The position numbers were made by a program, and so were the translations under genes. 19,762 bases of DNA from Clostridiales bacterium UBA7044 (GTDB lineage: Bacteria > Bacillota > Clostridia > Oscillospirales > Oscillospiraceae): the NCBI GenBank assembly GCA_002493965.1, contig DLAP01000085.1, positions 1 to 19,762 of the forward strand, read 5' to 3'. Under the pieces are notes generated by a model. The model ran no database searches, had not been told where the DNA came from, and worked only from the letters and a program-made list of their open reading frames with translations. Below, in pieces: positions 12,587 to 19,762 of the stretch; position 1 is the stretch's first letter; the number at the start of each line of letters is the position of its first letter.

Positions 12587-13708
12587 TCAGTTGGCGGCGA
12601 CCTCACCCAGGGTGCGCTCCCGCATATACGCCTTCGTTTTGTCTTCCTCAAACCTGAGGACGCTGTGGAGCATTCCATCGCCGTAGATATCCACCATTTC
12701 GCCCCAGCTTTCCGCGGGACAGGTTCCACCCTGTTCGATGGTCAGTTCCGATACCATGGGAGCCAGGGTTAGAAGCAGGTCCGTAATTTCTGAGTTGGTC
12801 ATACTGGTGGTCACCAGCGGCAATACCTTATTGGCAATCTTCTGGAGTCTGGAGGGACTTTTGGTTTTCAGCTTAGCAATCAAGCTTTCCACCAGCTTCC
12901 GCTGACGAGATGTTCTGACAATGTCGCTGTCCGAATCGCCCTCGGCCTTCCGCATCCGGGCGTAACTCAAAGCAGTCATGCCGTTGAGTGTATTCATACC
13001 AGGCTCTACATCCTCATATACCCAGAAGTCATCGGCGTTTAGGTAATCCGCCTCCGCCTGAGTCAGTTCAATATCCACCCCGCCCAACTCATCAATCACA
13101 TGAACGAAAGCGTCAAAATCGATTTCAAAGTTGTGATCCACTTCCACGCCGAAATTATTATAGAGGGTCAAGTTCATCAGTTCCATGGAGTTTTCCACTC
13201 CGCCGCCGTAGAAGGAGCCCATATGGTAGACAGTGGTTAGCTTGATTCTGCCAAAAGTATGGCCTTTATAGTCTGGCGGCTTCACCAGGGTATCCCGGAG
13301 GAAGGAGGTCATCGTGATAGACTTCTCATAGGTATTGACGGTAAATAGAATCATAGTGTCAGCAAACCGTTCTTCTTCCCCACCCCGGGCTGCCTGGCCT
13401 ACCACTAAAATGTTGATGTAATCATCCTGGGATGCCACATGGGGCTGCGTCGGGGGAACGGTGGTTTCTGTTACCAGGGCCTCCGTGGGGGGTTCCGGAA
13501 GCGTCTCTGTTTTTGTGGGTTCCGTTACCGCCTCTGTGTAGTTGATCTTGGGGACATTCACGTGGTTCATTTTGCCCAGCATCGTATTATAATAGATCAC
13601 AATTGCCGCAACCGCAGCCAGCAGAAGCACCAGAATCACAATGACAACGATCAAAGCCATCTTTGACCCTGATTTTTTGGACTTCTTTCTTTCGTATTTT
13701 CCGCTCAT
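12587..13708 (-). CDS. LytR-CpsA-Psr (LCP) family cell-wall ligase
   Basis: The 373-aa protein has a basic cytoplasmic N-terminus, one membrane anchor (~17-40), a Thr/Pro/Glu-rich stalk (~56-92) and an extracellular LCP domain (~97-290). Hallmarks are RFADTMILFTVN, the arginine motif SFLRDT, a FEIDFDAFVHVIDELGGVDI core, and SYARMRKAEGDSDSDIVRTSRQ near the end of the domain. LCP enzymes transfer glycopolymers from lipid carriers to peptidoglycan. The C-terminal ~80 residues are an extra segment of unknown role. The start at 13708 has AGGAG with about 7 bases spacing; an upstream frame extension lacks a site and covers the promoter. It appears monocistronic, with its own promoter and terminator. 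Confidence 0.9.
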   Translation of the reverse strand: MSGKYERKKSKKSGSKMALIVVIVILVLLLAAVAAIVIYYNTMLGKMNHVNVPKINYTEAVTEPTKTETLPEPPTEALVTETTVPPTQPHVASQDDYINILVVGQAARGGEEERFADTMILFTVNTYEKSITMTSFLRDTLVKPPDYKGHTFGRIKLTTVYHMGSFYGGGVENSMELMNLTLYNNFGVEVDHNFEIDFDAFVHVIDELGGVDIELTQAEADYLNADDFWVYEDVEPGMNTLNGMTALSYARMRKAEGDSDSDIVRTSRQRKLVESLIAKLKTKSPSRLQKIANKVLPLVTTSMTNSEITDLLLTLAPMVSELTIEQGGTCPAESWGEMVDIYGDGMLHSVLRFEEDKTKAYMRERTLGEVAAN

Positions 13709-13775
13709 AGTCTGTCTCCTAAAGTCGATGTCCGTTTTGCGTTCTTCCGTTTCTTTCCGGAATCGGATGAAACCC

Positions 13776-13804
13776 AGTATATCATAGGATCCCAACGAAT
13801 GCAA
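13776..13804 (-). promoter_or_regulatory. Promoter of the LCP gene
   Basis: On the minus strand, TTGCAT (13804-13799), a 17-base spacer and TATACT (13781-13776) lie about 68 bases before the LCP start codon. Confidence 0.7.
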
Positions 13805-13820
13805 CTGTTTTTCATAGGAA

Positions 13821-13849
13821 AGGGACGGACGCATAACGCGTCCGTCCCT
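13821..13849 (-). terminator. Terminator of the metF operon
   Basis: AGGGACGGACGC (13821-13832) pairs perfectly with GCGTCCGTCCCT (13838-13849) around a 5-base loop. It lies 19 bases beyond the metF stop on the minus strand. The T-run is short (TTTCC), but the stem is very strong. Confidence 0.75.
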
Positions 13850-13868
13850 AAGTTATAAAACGGGTTTC

Positions 13869-14750
13869 TCAGCGCAGGCCGGCCTGCTTCAGCAGAGCGG
13901 GAACCTTGCTTTCCCAGCCCAATGCCATGATGTGCACGCCCTGGCAGTAGGGCTTGCATTCCTTGATGATCCGGGCGGCGATTTCCACACCGGTGATACC
14001 AGCCTTGGCCTTTTCCTTATCGGCGGCCAGTTCCGCAATCATGTCGTCGGGAATGTGGATGCCTGCTACGTTCTTATTCATGAACTTAGCCATGCCGGCA
14101 GACTTGGGGATCACGATGCCCAGCTGCACGGGCTTGCCAAACTGCTTAGCCTTCTCCATGAAGGCGATGAACTTCTCCGGCTCATATACGGCCTGGGTCT
14201 GGAAGTAGTCCGCGCCCGCCATGACCTTGCGCTCCATCTTGGCAAGCTGGGCGTCCACGCTGTCAGAGCAGGGAGACACAACCGCGCCCTTGGCGAACTT
14301 GGGAGGCTCCCCTACCAACTCGTTACCGCCCAGGTCCACGCCCTTCTCCAGCTGGCAGACCGTGTGAATCAGGGAAACGGAGTCCAGGTCAAACACAGGC
14401 TTGGCGCCGGGATGGTCACCCATCTTGGTGTGATCGCCAGTGAGCAGCAGCAGGTTCTCAATGCCCAGCATGGCGGCACTTAACAGGTCGGACTGGAGCG
14501 CGATACGGTTCCGGTCCCGGCAGGTCAGCTGATAGATGGGGGTCAGGCCCTCGTCCTTCAGCGCCTTACAGGTGGCCAGGGAACCCAAACGCATGACAGA
14601 AGACTGATTGTCCGTCACATTGACGGCGGAAATGTCGCTTAAGTACTCCTTGGCTTCTTCCAGCAGATGCTCAATATGAATGCCTTTGGGAGGGCCGACT
14701 TCGGCAGTGACTACAAACTCACCCTGATCAAAAAGTTCCGTAATTCTCAT
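13869..14750 (-). CDS. metF: Methylenetetrahydrofolate reductase, MetF subunit
   Basis: The 293-aa TIM-barrel protein of the MTHFR family carries the early catalytic-type glutamate in TAEVGPPKG (E17), the NVTDN strand, the QLTCRDRNR motif and the LLLTGDH flavin-site motif. The sequence TKMGDHPGAKPVFDLDSV is typical of the short acetogen-type MetF. It reduces methylene-THF to methyl-THF, feeding the Wood-Ljungdahl methyl branch and methionine synthesis. It is the last gene of a three-gene minus-strand operon, starting 6 bases after metV; GGACAGGAG overlaps the metV stop. The partners MetV and the MetV-RnfC2 fusion suggest that electrons come from NADH through RnfC2 rather than by direct NAD(P)H binding to MetF. 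Confidence 0.92.
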   Translation of the reverse strand: MRITELFDQGEFVVTAEVGPPKGIHIEHLLEEAKEYLSDISAVNVTDNQSSVMRLGSLATCKALKDEGLTPIYQLTCRDRNRIALQSDLLSAAMLGIENLLLLTGDHTKMGDHPGAKPVFDLDSVSLIHTVCQLEKGVDLGGNELVGEPPKFAKGAVVSPCSDSVDAQLAKMERKVMAGADYFQTQAVYEPEKFIAFMEKAKQFGKPVQLGIVIPKSAGMAKFMNKNVAGIHIPDDMIAELAADKEKAKAGITGVEIAARIIKECKPYCQGVHIMALGWESKVPALLKQAGLR

Positions 14751-14756
14751 AATGCA

Positions 14757-15386
14757 TTACTCCTGTCCTTTTTTAACTTCATCATCGGTGGCATAGTTTC
14801 GAATCTGGACGGGGCACTTCAGCGCATCCAGACGGCCCACCATTTTCAGTCTCTTATAGATCCGCTCCCAGCCGCATTCCATGGAGGGGTCAACCTCGCA
14901 CATGCCGTTCTTAGAGCCGCCGCACTGGCCGTTGACCAGGCTCTTGGAGCAGGCGGTAATGGGGCAGATGCCGCCGGTGAGATTTAAGTAGCACTCGCCA
15001 CACTGCTTGCAGTCATATTCCAGCGGGGTAACACCCTGGAAACCAGGCAGGGGGTAAGTATCGCAGCAGGCGTAGACCTTCTTATTTCCCAGATACTCGC
15101 TGAGCGTCTGGACGCCCACGCCGCAGGAGAATACCAGCACGGCGTCAGCAGCGTCGATCTCTGCCTTATGCAGATCCAGACGGAGCTTCATGTTCTCCGG
15201 GTTGCAGATATAATCCGTGGTGAAGATGCCCGTAACCTTTCCGGCCTCCTGCATTTCCTTCTGAAGGGCCTTTGCCTCCTGCTCCGGGAAGTGGACTTCC
15301 TTACAGCCGTGGCAGTTGACAATGAAAACCTTGCCCTCCGCCAGAGAGAGGATGGTTTCCCTTGCTTTTAATTCGGTGATCAACAT
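14757..15386 (-). CDS. metV: MetV, cysteine-rich MTHFR accessory subunit
   Basis: This 209-aa protein belongs to the methylenetetrahydrofolate reductase C-terminal (MetV) family. It has many cysteines likely to hold Fe-S cluster(s) and zinc: C25 and C28 (NCHGC), C61, C88, then C126/C129/C132 in CKQCGECYLN and C141/C146/C155/C163. The signature CYLNxTGGICPI and NGQCGG are shared with the N-terminal part of the upstream fusion protein. In acetogens MetV forms a complex with MetF and passes electrons to its flavin. It starts one base after the fusion gene's stop and is followed 6 bases later by metF, so the three genes are one operon. Confidence 0.9.
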   Translation of the reverse strand: MLITELKARETILSLAEGKVFIVNCHGCKEVHFPEQEAKALQKEMQEAGKVTGIFTTDYICNPENMKLRLDLHKAEIDAADAVLVFSCGVGVQTLSEYLGNKKVYACCDTYPLPGFQGVTPLEYDCKQCGECYLNLTGGICPITACSKSLVNGQCGGSKNGMCEVDPSMECGWERIYKRLKMVGRLDALKCPVQIRNYATDDEVKKGQE

Positions 15387-15387
15387 A

Positions 15388-17358
15388 TTACTTCATCCCC
15401 CTTACTGCCGCCTTACCGGCTTTGATCTTCAGGGCCAGCGGGATCTTGGAAGAGCAGACATAGCCGCAGCTTCTGCACTCGATGCAGTCCATCACATGCT
15501 GGTCCTTCATGCCCTGCCAGTTCTCCTCATCGGCGTATTTGGCAAAGTACAGAGGCTTCAGCTCCATGGGACACACATCCATACAGCGGCCGCACTTGAT
15601 GCACTCCACAGGTGTAGAGTGATCGGTTTCCACGGCGATGATGCCGTTGGAGCCCTTCATAATGGGCACATTGTAGTCGCTTAAGGGGAAGCCCATCATG
15701 GGGCCGCCCATCTTCACAGTGATGTCCTCACCCTGGATGCCGCCGCAGTAGTCAATCAGGGACTGAACGCTGGTGCCGATCTTTACAATGAAGTTGCCGC
15801 TGCTTGCCATATGCTCGCCGGAGACCGTGACCACACGCTCAATAAGGGGCATACCAGTGCGAACAGCGTCGGCAATGGCCTTGGTGGTGCTGATGTTAGA
15901 AACCACGCAGCCAACGTCGGCGGGCAGTCCACCGCTGGGAACCTGACGGCCAGTAACCCGCTTAATGAGCATCTTTTCAGCGCCCTGGGGGTACTTGGTT
16001 CTGGCAGCCACAACCTCGATGCCGGGGATGTCCGCAACTTTCGCAGTCATCAGCTCAATGGCGTCGGGTTTGTTGTCCTCGATGACAACGACGCCCCGCT
16101 CCGCGTTTACGGTCTTCATCATGATCTTCAGGCCGTAGATCACGTCGTCGGCGTACTCCAACAGCACCCGATGGTCGGCGGTGAGCAGAGGCTCACATTC
16201 GCAGCCGTTTAAGAGGATGGTATCCACAGGCTTGGCGGGCTTCAGCTTAACAGAGGTGGGGAAGCCTGCGCCGCCCATACCGACAATGCCCTTCTCCCGG
16301 ATCAGAGCCACCACATCATCCTGGGTCAGGCTGTCAGGATCGTCCACGGGCTTGACGGATTCGTGGATGGTATTCTTAAAGTCGTTCTTAATGACCACGG
16401 CGTCCATGGGGCAGCCACGGGTGCCGTGCATACGAGGCTCGATAGCGGTGACAACGCCGCTGACACTGGAATGGACGGTGCAGCTGATGAATCCGGCGGA
16501 CTCGCCGATTTTCTGGCCCACCTGGACATAGTCGCCCACCGCCACAACGGGAGTCGCCGGAGCACCGGCGTGCTGGGACAGGGGGATGACCACTTCTTCC
16601 GGTTCAGGGAAACGGACAAGAGGCTTACTTTCTGTCAGTTCCTTCCGCTCGGAGGGATGGACGCCGCCGTAGTAGCCGGCAAACCGGCTGTCCCGGATGG
16701 AATCCACATATTCTTTGGTCTTCTTGAAATTAACCTTGGAGTAGTCCCGGATCTGGACAGGCTGCTTCAGGAACTCTTCCAGCCGGCCCTGGGCTTTCAG
16801 CTTCTGATAGATCTTCTCCCAGGCGCAGTCCTTATTGGGGTCAACCTCGCACTTGCCGTTCTTGGCGCCGCCGCACTGGCCGTTTGTCAGGCTCTTGGAG
16901 CAGTCCACGATGGGGCAGATGCCGCCGGTGATGTTCAGGTAGCACTGATCGCAGGCGTCGCAGGCCTTCTTGGTCAGGGCCATACCATGGTGGCCGGTGT
17001 AGTTCAGGGAGTTGCTGGCCGCATAAACCGGCAGCGCCTCTTTCTCCAGGTCCGCCACGGTCTGGATGCCCAGGCCGCAGGATGCCACCAGCACGTGCTC
17101 CGTACCCGCCGGAATCTTGTCCGCCAGGGCCTTGACCGTCTGGGTCTTATTGCACAGGAAGTCCACCTTCAAGGTGCCTGTGACGGTCTTCCCCAGCTCG
17201 GAAGCCAACGCGGCAAGGTTCTCGCAGTCCGCTTCCTCTACGGAAGTGAACTCTTTGAAACACTTGTTGCAGGCAATGATGAAAAGATTGTCCTTGCCTT
17301 CCAGCAGGGCCGTCAGTTCTTCCTTTGCCTTCAGAGCATACTTCGTATAATTCTCCAA
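15388..17358 (-). CDS. MetV-RnfC2 fusion, NADH-oxidising MTHFR subunit
   Basis: The 656-aa protein joins two modules. Residues ~1-215 are a second MetV-like domain (C30, C33, C69, C94, C133/C136/C139, C148, C153, C162, C170, C178, with CYLNITGGICPI). Residues ~226-656 are RnfC-like: GGVHPSERKELT, a barrel-sandwich region near VVAVGDYVQVGQKIGES, the NADH/FMN-site GMGGAGFPTSVKL (~360-372), an SLBB-like region, and two ferredoxin-type clusters, C586/C589/C592/C596 and C625/C628/C631/C635. In Acetobacterium woodii the MTHFR is MetF-MetV-RnfC2 with separate subunits; here MetV and RnfC2 are covalently joined and a separate MetV is retained. The start is TTG (17358), with AAGGAGG 7 bases upstream. 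The RnfC part lacks the other Rnf genes nearby, supporting a soluble NADH module. Confidence 0.9.
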   Translation of the reverse strand: MENYTKYALKAKEELTALLEGKDNLFIIACNKCFKEFTSVEEADCENLAALASELGKTVTGTLKVDFLCNKTQTVKALADKIPAGTEHVLVASCGLGIQTVADLEKEALPVYAASNSLNYTGHHGMALTKKACDACDQCYLNITGGICPIVDCSKSLTNGQCGGAKNGKCEVDPNKDCAWEKIYQKLKAQGRLEEFLKQPVQIRDYSKVNFKKTKEYVDSIRDSRFAGYYGGVHPSERKELTESKPLVRFPEPEEVVIPLSQHAGAPATPVVAVGDYVQVGQKIGESAGFISCTVHSSVSGVVTAIEPRMHGTRGCPMDAVVIKNDFKNTIHESVKPVDDPDSLTQDDVVALIREKGIVGMGGAGFPTSVKLKPAKPVDTILLNGCECEPLLTADHRVLLEYADDVIYGLKIMMKTVNAERGVVVIEDNKPDAIELMTAKVADIPGIEVVAARTKYPQGAEKMLIKRVTGRQVPSGGLPADVGCVVSNISTTKAIADAVRTGMPLIERVVTVSGEHMASSGNFIVKIGTSVQSLIDYCGGIQGEDITVKMGGPMMGFPLSDYNVPIMKGSNGIIAVETDHSTPVECIKCGRCMDVCPMELKPLYFAKYADEENWQGMKDQHVMDCIECRSCGYVCSSKIPLALKIKAGKAAVRGMK

Positions 17359-17499
17359 ATGCTTACCTCCTTACAGTATGCTCCCCACTCTGTCTCCGGA
17401 AGAGGCAGCAGGAAGCATATGGGTTTCAAAATATCGCATAGGGCCATGGTTGGGGGATTCCGCCCCATGGCAGCGCCCATCCGGACGCCTATCATGTTC
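17359..17499 (-). other. Structured leader of the MTHFR operon
   Basis: About 135 bases lie between the predicted promoter and the TTG start. Three stems are visible on the minus strand: GGCGTCC with GGGCGCT (17490-17473 area); CCATGGGG with CCCC plus CCATGG (17470-17444); and a long one pairing ATATGCTTCC (around 17420) with GGGGAGCATACT next to the ribosome site. The last could hide or release translation. It does not match the tetrahydrofolate or SAM riboswitch patterns I know. Confidence 0.5.
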
Positions 17500-17527
17500 A
17501 TTATACCAGCCTTTTTTAAAAAAGCAA
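17500..17527 (-). promoter_or_regulatory. Promoter of the MTHFR operon
   Basis: On the minus strand TTGCTT (17527-17522), a 16-base spacer containing T and A tracts, and a perfect TATAAT (17505-17500) precede the leader. Confidence 0.75.
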
Positions 17528-17580
17528 CCGGAAATCCTGGAAAACGACAGACTTTCCATTTTGGATTTCCGCAGATAAGA

Positions 17581-17607
17581 ATCCCTCCGGTTTCGGACCG
17601 GAGGGAT
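17581..17607 (-). terminator. Terminator of the Cys-repeat protein gene
   Basis: ATCCCTCCGGT (17581-17591) pairs perfectly with ACCGGAGGGAT (17597-17607) around 5 bases. On the minus strand it follows the stop by 6 bases, then TTCTTATCT. Confidence 0.75.
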
Positions 17608-17613
17608 CTGGAT

Positions 17614-18933
17614 TTATCTTGCGTATTTCCCGGCTGGCTTTTTCGCCAGGACGATCACCAGCACAATACACGCGCCCACAGCGCAGACCAGGGCCGCGAT
17701 CCCGATGATCAGGATCCATGGGAACTCCGCCTCCGCCGCCCTGGGTTCCCCCTCCATCCGTTCCATGCCGCAGGCTGTACAGACATAGGTCACAGTTCCG
17801 TCGGGGTTCTCCCTGCCTTCGTCCCAGGCATGAGGTCCCTCTTCCAGGACAAGGCCGCAGCTGCAGGTTTGGATATGGGTTTCTTCGTCGTAGGTCCACG
17901 CTTCTCCCTCATGGACATGGCTCAGGGGCTGGACCAGAACCTTGCCGCAGACCGTGCAGACCTGGGGAGTGTCCTCCGTGGCCGAGTCTCCGGGGATGTG
18001 GGTTAGGTGATCCCCCTCCTGTCCGCACAGGGTGCAGACGCCCCAGTGACACTCCTCATCATACTGGAAGGTGTCGCCGTAGTCGTGGGCATTGTTCGAC
18101 ACATAGCCGCACACATTGCAGTCCGGGTCACAGGGATTGTCAAAAACATGCTCGGCAAAGTCCTTCTTATCGCCGCACGCTTCACAGGCGTACCAGTGCC
18201 CGGTGGCATCGGAGGAAAGCCTCGTCTCATATTTATGGACATGGCCCAAGGCTCTTGTCAGCAGGTAGCCGCAGGTCATACAGATCTGATCCTTGTCCTC
18301 CGTGGCTGCGGGGCCAGGGTAATGGTCCGCGATGTCCACCTTTTCACCGCAGACCTGGCAGGTGTGCCAGTGGCCGCCGCCATCCTTTGACCAGATCTTA
18401 TTGGCAGTATGTTCCGCAATGTCCACCTTCGCACCGCAGACCGTGCAGGTATGCCAGTGGCTTTTGCCATCCGTTGACCAGGTCTTATTGGGGACGTGCT
18501 TGATTTCCCGGGTCGCGCCGCAGACGTTGCAGTCCGGGTCGCAGGCATTGTCATAGGTGTGGTCTGCCTTGGAAAGGGTTTCCGTTTTAGTTTCCCCGCA
18601 GGTCGTGCATTTGTTTATCACATAGCCCTCTTCAGTGCAGGTTGGCTTTTTATTTTCGGCAACCTCCCAGGTATGCTTGTGCTCTGTGGGCTTCTCTTCT
18701 CCCGTATCTCCGCCGCCTTCGCCGCTGCCTGTATCGCCGCCGGTATCACCACTGCCAGTACCACTGCCGCCGGTGTCGCCGTCAGTGTTCTCTTCCGTCT
18801 TGTCGTCCTCCCCTTCCGCAAACGCGGTTACGAACACCCCGCCTTTCCCATGCTCTCCACCAAAGGCTGGAAACATAAACGATGCCGCCAGCAGCAAGCA
18901 TAGCAGCAGGGAAACAAAGGTTCTGGCCTTCAT
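17614..18933 (-). CDS. Secreted membrane-anchored Cys/His-repeat protein
   Basis: The 439-aa protein has a signal peptide (~1-25), a Gly/Thr/Ser/Asp-rich linker (~43-80), a repetitive Cys/His region (~85-392), one membrane segment (~404-430) and a basic tail, so it is probably anchored outside the cell. The repeats mix three unit types: DNxCDPDCNVCG (twice), HW-x2-C-x2-CG-x6-7-H (four times, plus a degenerate fifth) and ATED-x4-C-x2-CG-x3-L-x4-HVH (twice). Paired CxxC and His residues suggest small zinc-ribbon-like or disulfide-stabilised modules; in an anaerobe's envelope, metal binding is possible (inference). Similar repeat proteins occur in gut Clostridia without a known role. ATG at 18933 has GGAG 8 bases upstream. 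Confidence 0.8.
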   Translation of the reverse strand: MKARTFVSLLLCLLLAASFMFPAFGGEHGKGGVFVTAFAEGEDDKTEENTDGDTGGSGTGSGDTGGDTGSGEGGGDTGEEKPTEHKHTWEVAENKKPTCTEEGYVINKCTTCGETKTETLSKADHTYDNACDPDCNVCGATREIKHVPNKTWSTDGKSHWHTCTVCGAKVDIAEHTANKIWSKDGGGHWHTCQVCGEKVDIADHYPGPAATEDKDQICMTCGYLLTRALGHVHKYETRLSSDATGHWYACEACGDKKDFAEHVFDNPCDPDCNVCGYVSNNAHDYGDTFQYDEECHWGVCTLCGQEGDHLTHIPGDSATEDTPQVCTVCGKVLVQPLSHVHEGEAWTYDEETHIQTCSCGLVLEEGPHAWDEGRENPDGTVTYVCTACGMERMEGEPRAAEAEFPWILIIGIAALVCAVGACIVLVIVLAKKPAGKYAR

Positions 18934-18985
18934 TTTCTCATCTCCTTTTCTCAAGATTATGTATACTTATTTTCCTGATATGGTC

Positions 18986-19014
18986 ATTATAACTGCTTCC
19001 TGCGCGCTTTGCAA
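18986..19014 (-). promoter_or_regulatory. Promoter of the Cys-repeat protein gene
   Basis: On the minus strand TTGCAA (19014-19009), a 17-base spacer and a perfect TATAAT (18991-18986) lie about 53 bases before the start codon. Confidence 0.75.
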
Positions 19015-19034
19015 TCCCGAATTGGGGATTTTTT
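19013..19034 (+). terminator. Small hairpin with T-run upstream of the ECF promoter
   Basis: AATCCC (19013-19018) pairs with GGGATT (19025-19030) followed by a run of T. There is no plus-strand gene before it in view; it could stop stray plus-strand transcripts ahead of the ECF-type promoter. The stem is short. Confidence 0.45.
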
Positions 19035-19092
19035 CTTGTTTGGGCTTCTCATTTGGCTGTATTGCCTGTATACTGAAAAAAATGACGAGGTT

Positions 19093-19121
19093 TGAAACAT
19101 TTTCCGGTGCTTCTGCGTGTT
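19093..19121 (+). promoter_or_regulatory. ECF-sigma type promoter
   Basis: TGAAAC (19093-19098), a 17-base spacer and CGTGTT (19116-19121) match the TGAAAC/CGT pattern of SigW-like ECF promoters. It lies 38 bases before the ECF-derived start codon, as expected for autoregulation. Confidence 0.65.
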
Positions 19122-19158
19122 ATGAGTGAAAGGTCAAAAACAGAAGGGATGTGACGCA

Positions 19159-19707
19159 ATGACAGAAGCCTTTTTAGCAGGTGCCATGGGCCGCTACGGC
19201 GATGCCGTGTACCGGCTGGCACTGTGCCGCCTGCAAAATACCGCCGACGCCGAGGATGTCTACCAGGATACCTTCCTCCGCCTGTTTCAGGAAGGAAAAG
19301 CCGATACCATAGATGATTCCGTATCGGAGCGGTTTGAATACCAAATTGAACTCACCGACAACAGCACCAAGACCGCCGTAAAAACCTTTACAAAATTTAC
19401 TGATATTCCCGACGCAAATGTTCAGATGAAGGAAATGGTGGTCGAAAAAACAGAGCTGGGTTATACCGTCACCACCACCTATGTGGCCCCTGCTACGTCC
19501 TTCTTCCATGTAAGCCTGCTGGACGCCCAGGGAAATTTCCTGAACAGGATTCCCAGCGGTATGCCTTCCCGTGATGAAAACGGTGTCTTTACCGCGGTGA
19601 ACACCTACACGGATATTCCCTCCTTTGAGGGCCTCCAATTTAAGCTGATCGGCCACGATGCAACCCACGACTCCGACAAGTATGGCCCCTATCAGATTCT
19701 CGGCTGA
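19159..19707 (+). CDS. Chimeric ORF: ECF sigma N-terminus joined to unrelated C-terminal domain
   Basis: The 182-aa frame begins like an ECF sigma factor: residues 1-47 (MTEAFLAGAMGRYGDAVYRLA, then NTADAEDVYQDTFLRLFQEGKA) are the first half of region 2. The rest of region 2 and all of region 4, needed for promoter binding, are absent. From about residue 50 the sequence becomes beta-rich (RFEYQIELTDNSTKTAVKTF, TELGYTVTTTYVAP, ending GPYQILG) and resembles the extracellular C-terminal part of a membrane protein, possibly an anti-sigma (DUF4179-like) from the neighbouring gene. An in-frame deletion that fused two adjacent genes near 19,300 would explain this. AAGGG lies about 10 bases before the ATG, and the ECF promoter is intact. 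Probably a nonfunctional remnant, though a product could still be made. Confidence 0.65.
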   Translation: MTEAFLAGAMGRYGDAVYRLALCRLQNTADAEDVYQDTFLRLFQEGKADTIDDSVSERFEYQIELTDNSTKTAVKTFTKFTDIPDANVQMKEMVVEKTELGYTVTTTYVAPATSFFHVSLLDAQGNFLNRIPSGMPSRDENGVFTAVNTYTDIPSFEGLQFKLIGHDATHDSDKYGPYQILG

Positions 19708-19720
19708 CACACAAAATTCC

Positions 19721-19739
19721 CGGCAAGCATTGCTTGCCG
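19721..19739. terminator. Hairpin after the ECF chimera
   Basis: CGGCAAGC (19721-19728) pairs perfectly with GCTTGCCG (19732-19739) with a 3-base loop, 13 bases after the stop. No T-run follows in the window, so terminator function is uncertain. Confidence 0.45.
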
Positions 19740-19762
19740 CAGGCTGTCGAAAAACCGTGTCA

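Noticed and set aside
16363..18006. A 547-codon plus-strand frame opposite the MetV-RnfC2 gene
   Set aside because: Long antisense frame over a well-recognised gene; crosses promoters and a terminator and has no family features.

Overview
The window suggests a gut-type anaerobic Firmicute, probably of the order Oscillospirales. This is inferred from the acetogen-type methylenetetrahydrofolate reductase operon, the AGGAGG ribosome sites, the VanRS-like regulators and the style of the mobile-element genes. No rRNA or tRNA is present to confirm it.

The left two thirds (1 to about 12,490) look like the right-hand part of an integrated accessory element. From the left it carries: the end of an FtsX-type ABC permease (1-1110); a 0.92-kb segment (1240-2161) made of a hairpin-rich noncoding stretch plus a small region-4-only sigma-like gene; a tnpV remnant; an operon-like cassette of a small HTH protein, a VanR-like regulator and a VanS-like kinase; and a lactococcin-972-group bacteriocin export/immunity ABC pair (seven-TM membrane protein plus ATPase) followed by a 63-aa protein of unknown function. 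The 0.92-kb segment then recurs in direct orientation (7469-8392), so the two copies bracket the regulator/transporter cassette. A convergent XRE-type repressor gene follows. After it come about 0.6 kb of gene-less, hairpin-containing DNA, an excisionase-like HTH gene and two tandem paralogous tyrosine recombinases, each with all catalytic residues. The right end of the element probably lies between 12,335 and 12,490, but the attachment core cannot be defined from one end.

The right third looks chromosomal, with most genes on the minus strand: an LCP (LytR-CpsA-Psr) cell-wall ligase; a three-gene operon reading from 17,358 down to 13,869 that encodes a MetV-RnfC2 fusion, a separate MetV and MetF (a methylenetetrahydrofolate reductase complex of the kind known from Acetobacterium woodii); and a secreted, membrane-anchored Cys/His-repeat protein. 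At the far right, on the plus strand, an ECF-type promoter drives a chimeric ORF: the first ~47 residues of an ECF sigma factor joined in frame to an unrelated C-terminal domain.

The most notable points are the MetV-RnfC2 fusion and its structured leader; the duplicated hairpin-rich/sigma segment with a conserved dyad that shares an 11-bp core with the XRE gene's start region; the three 11-bp-phased direct repeats upstream of the bacteriocin ABC genes; the 63-bp bipartite palindrome before the excisionase gene; and the ECF chimera.
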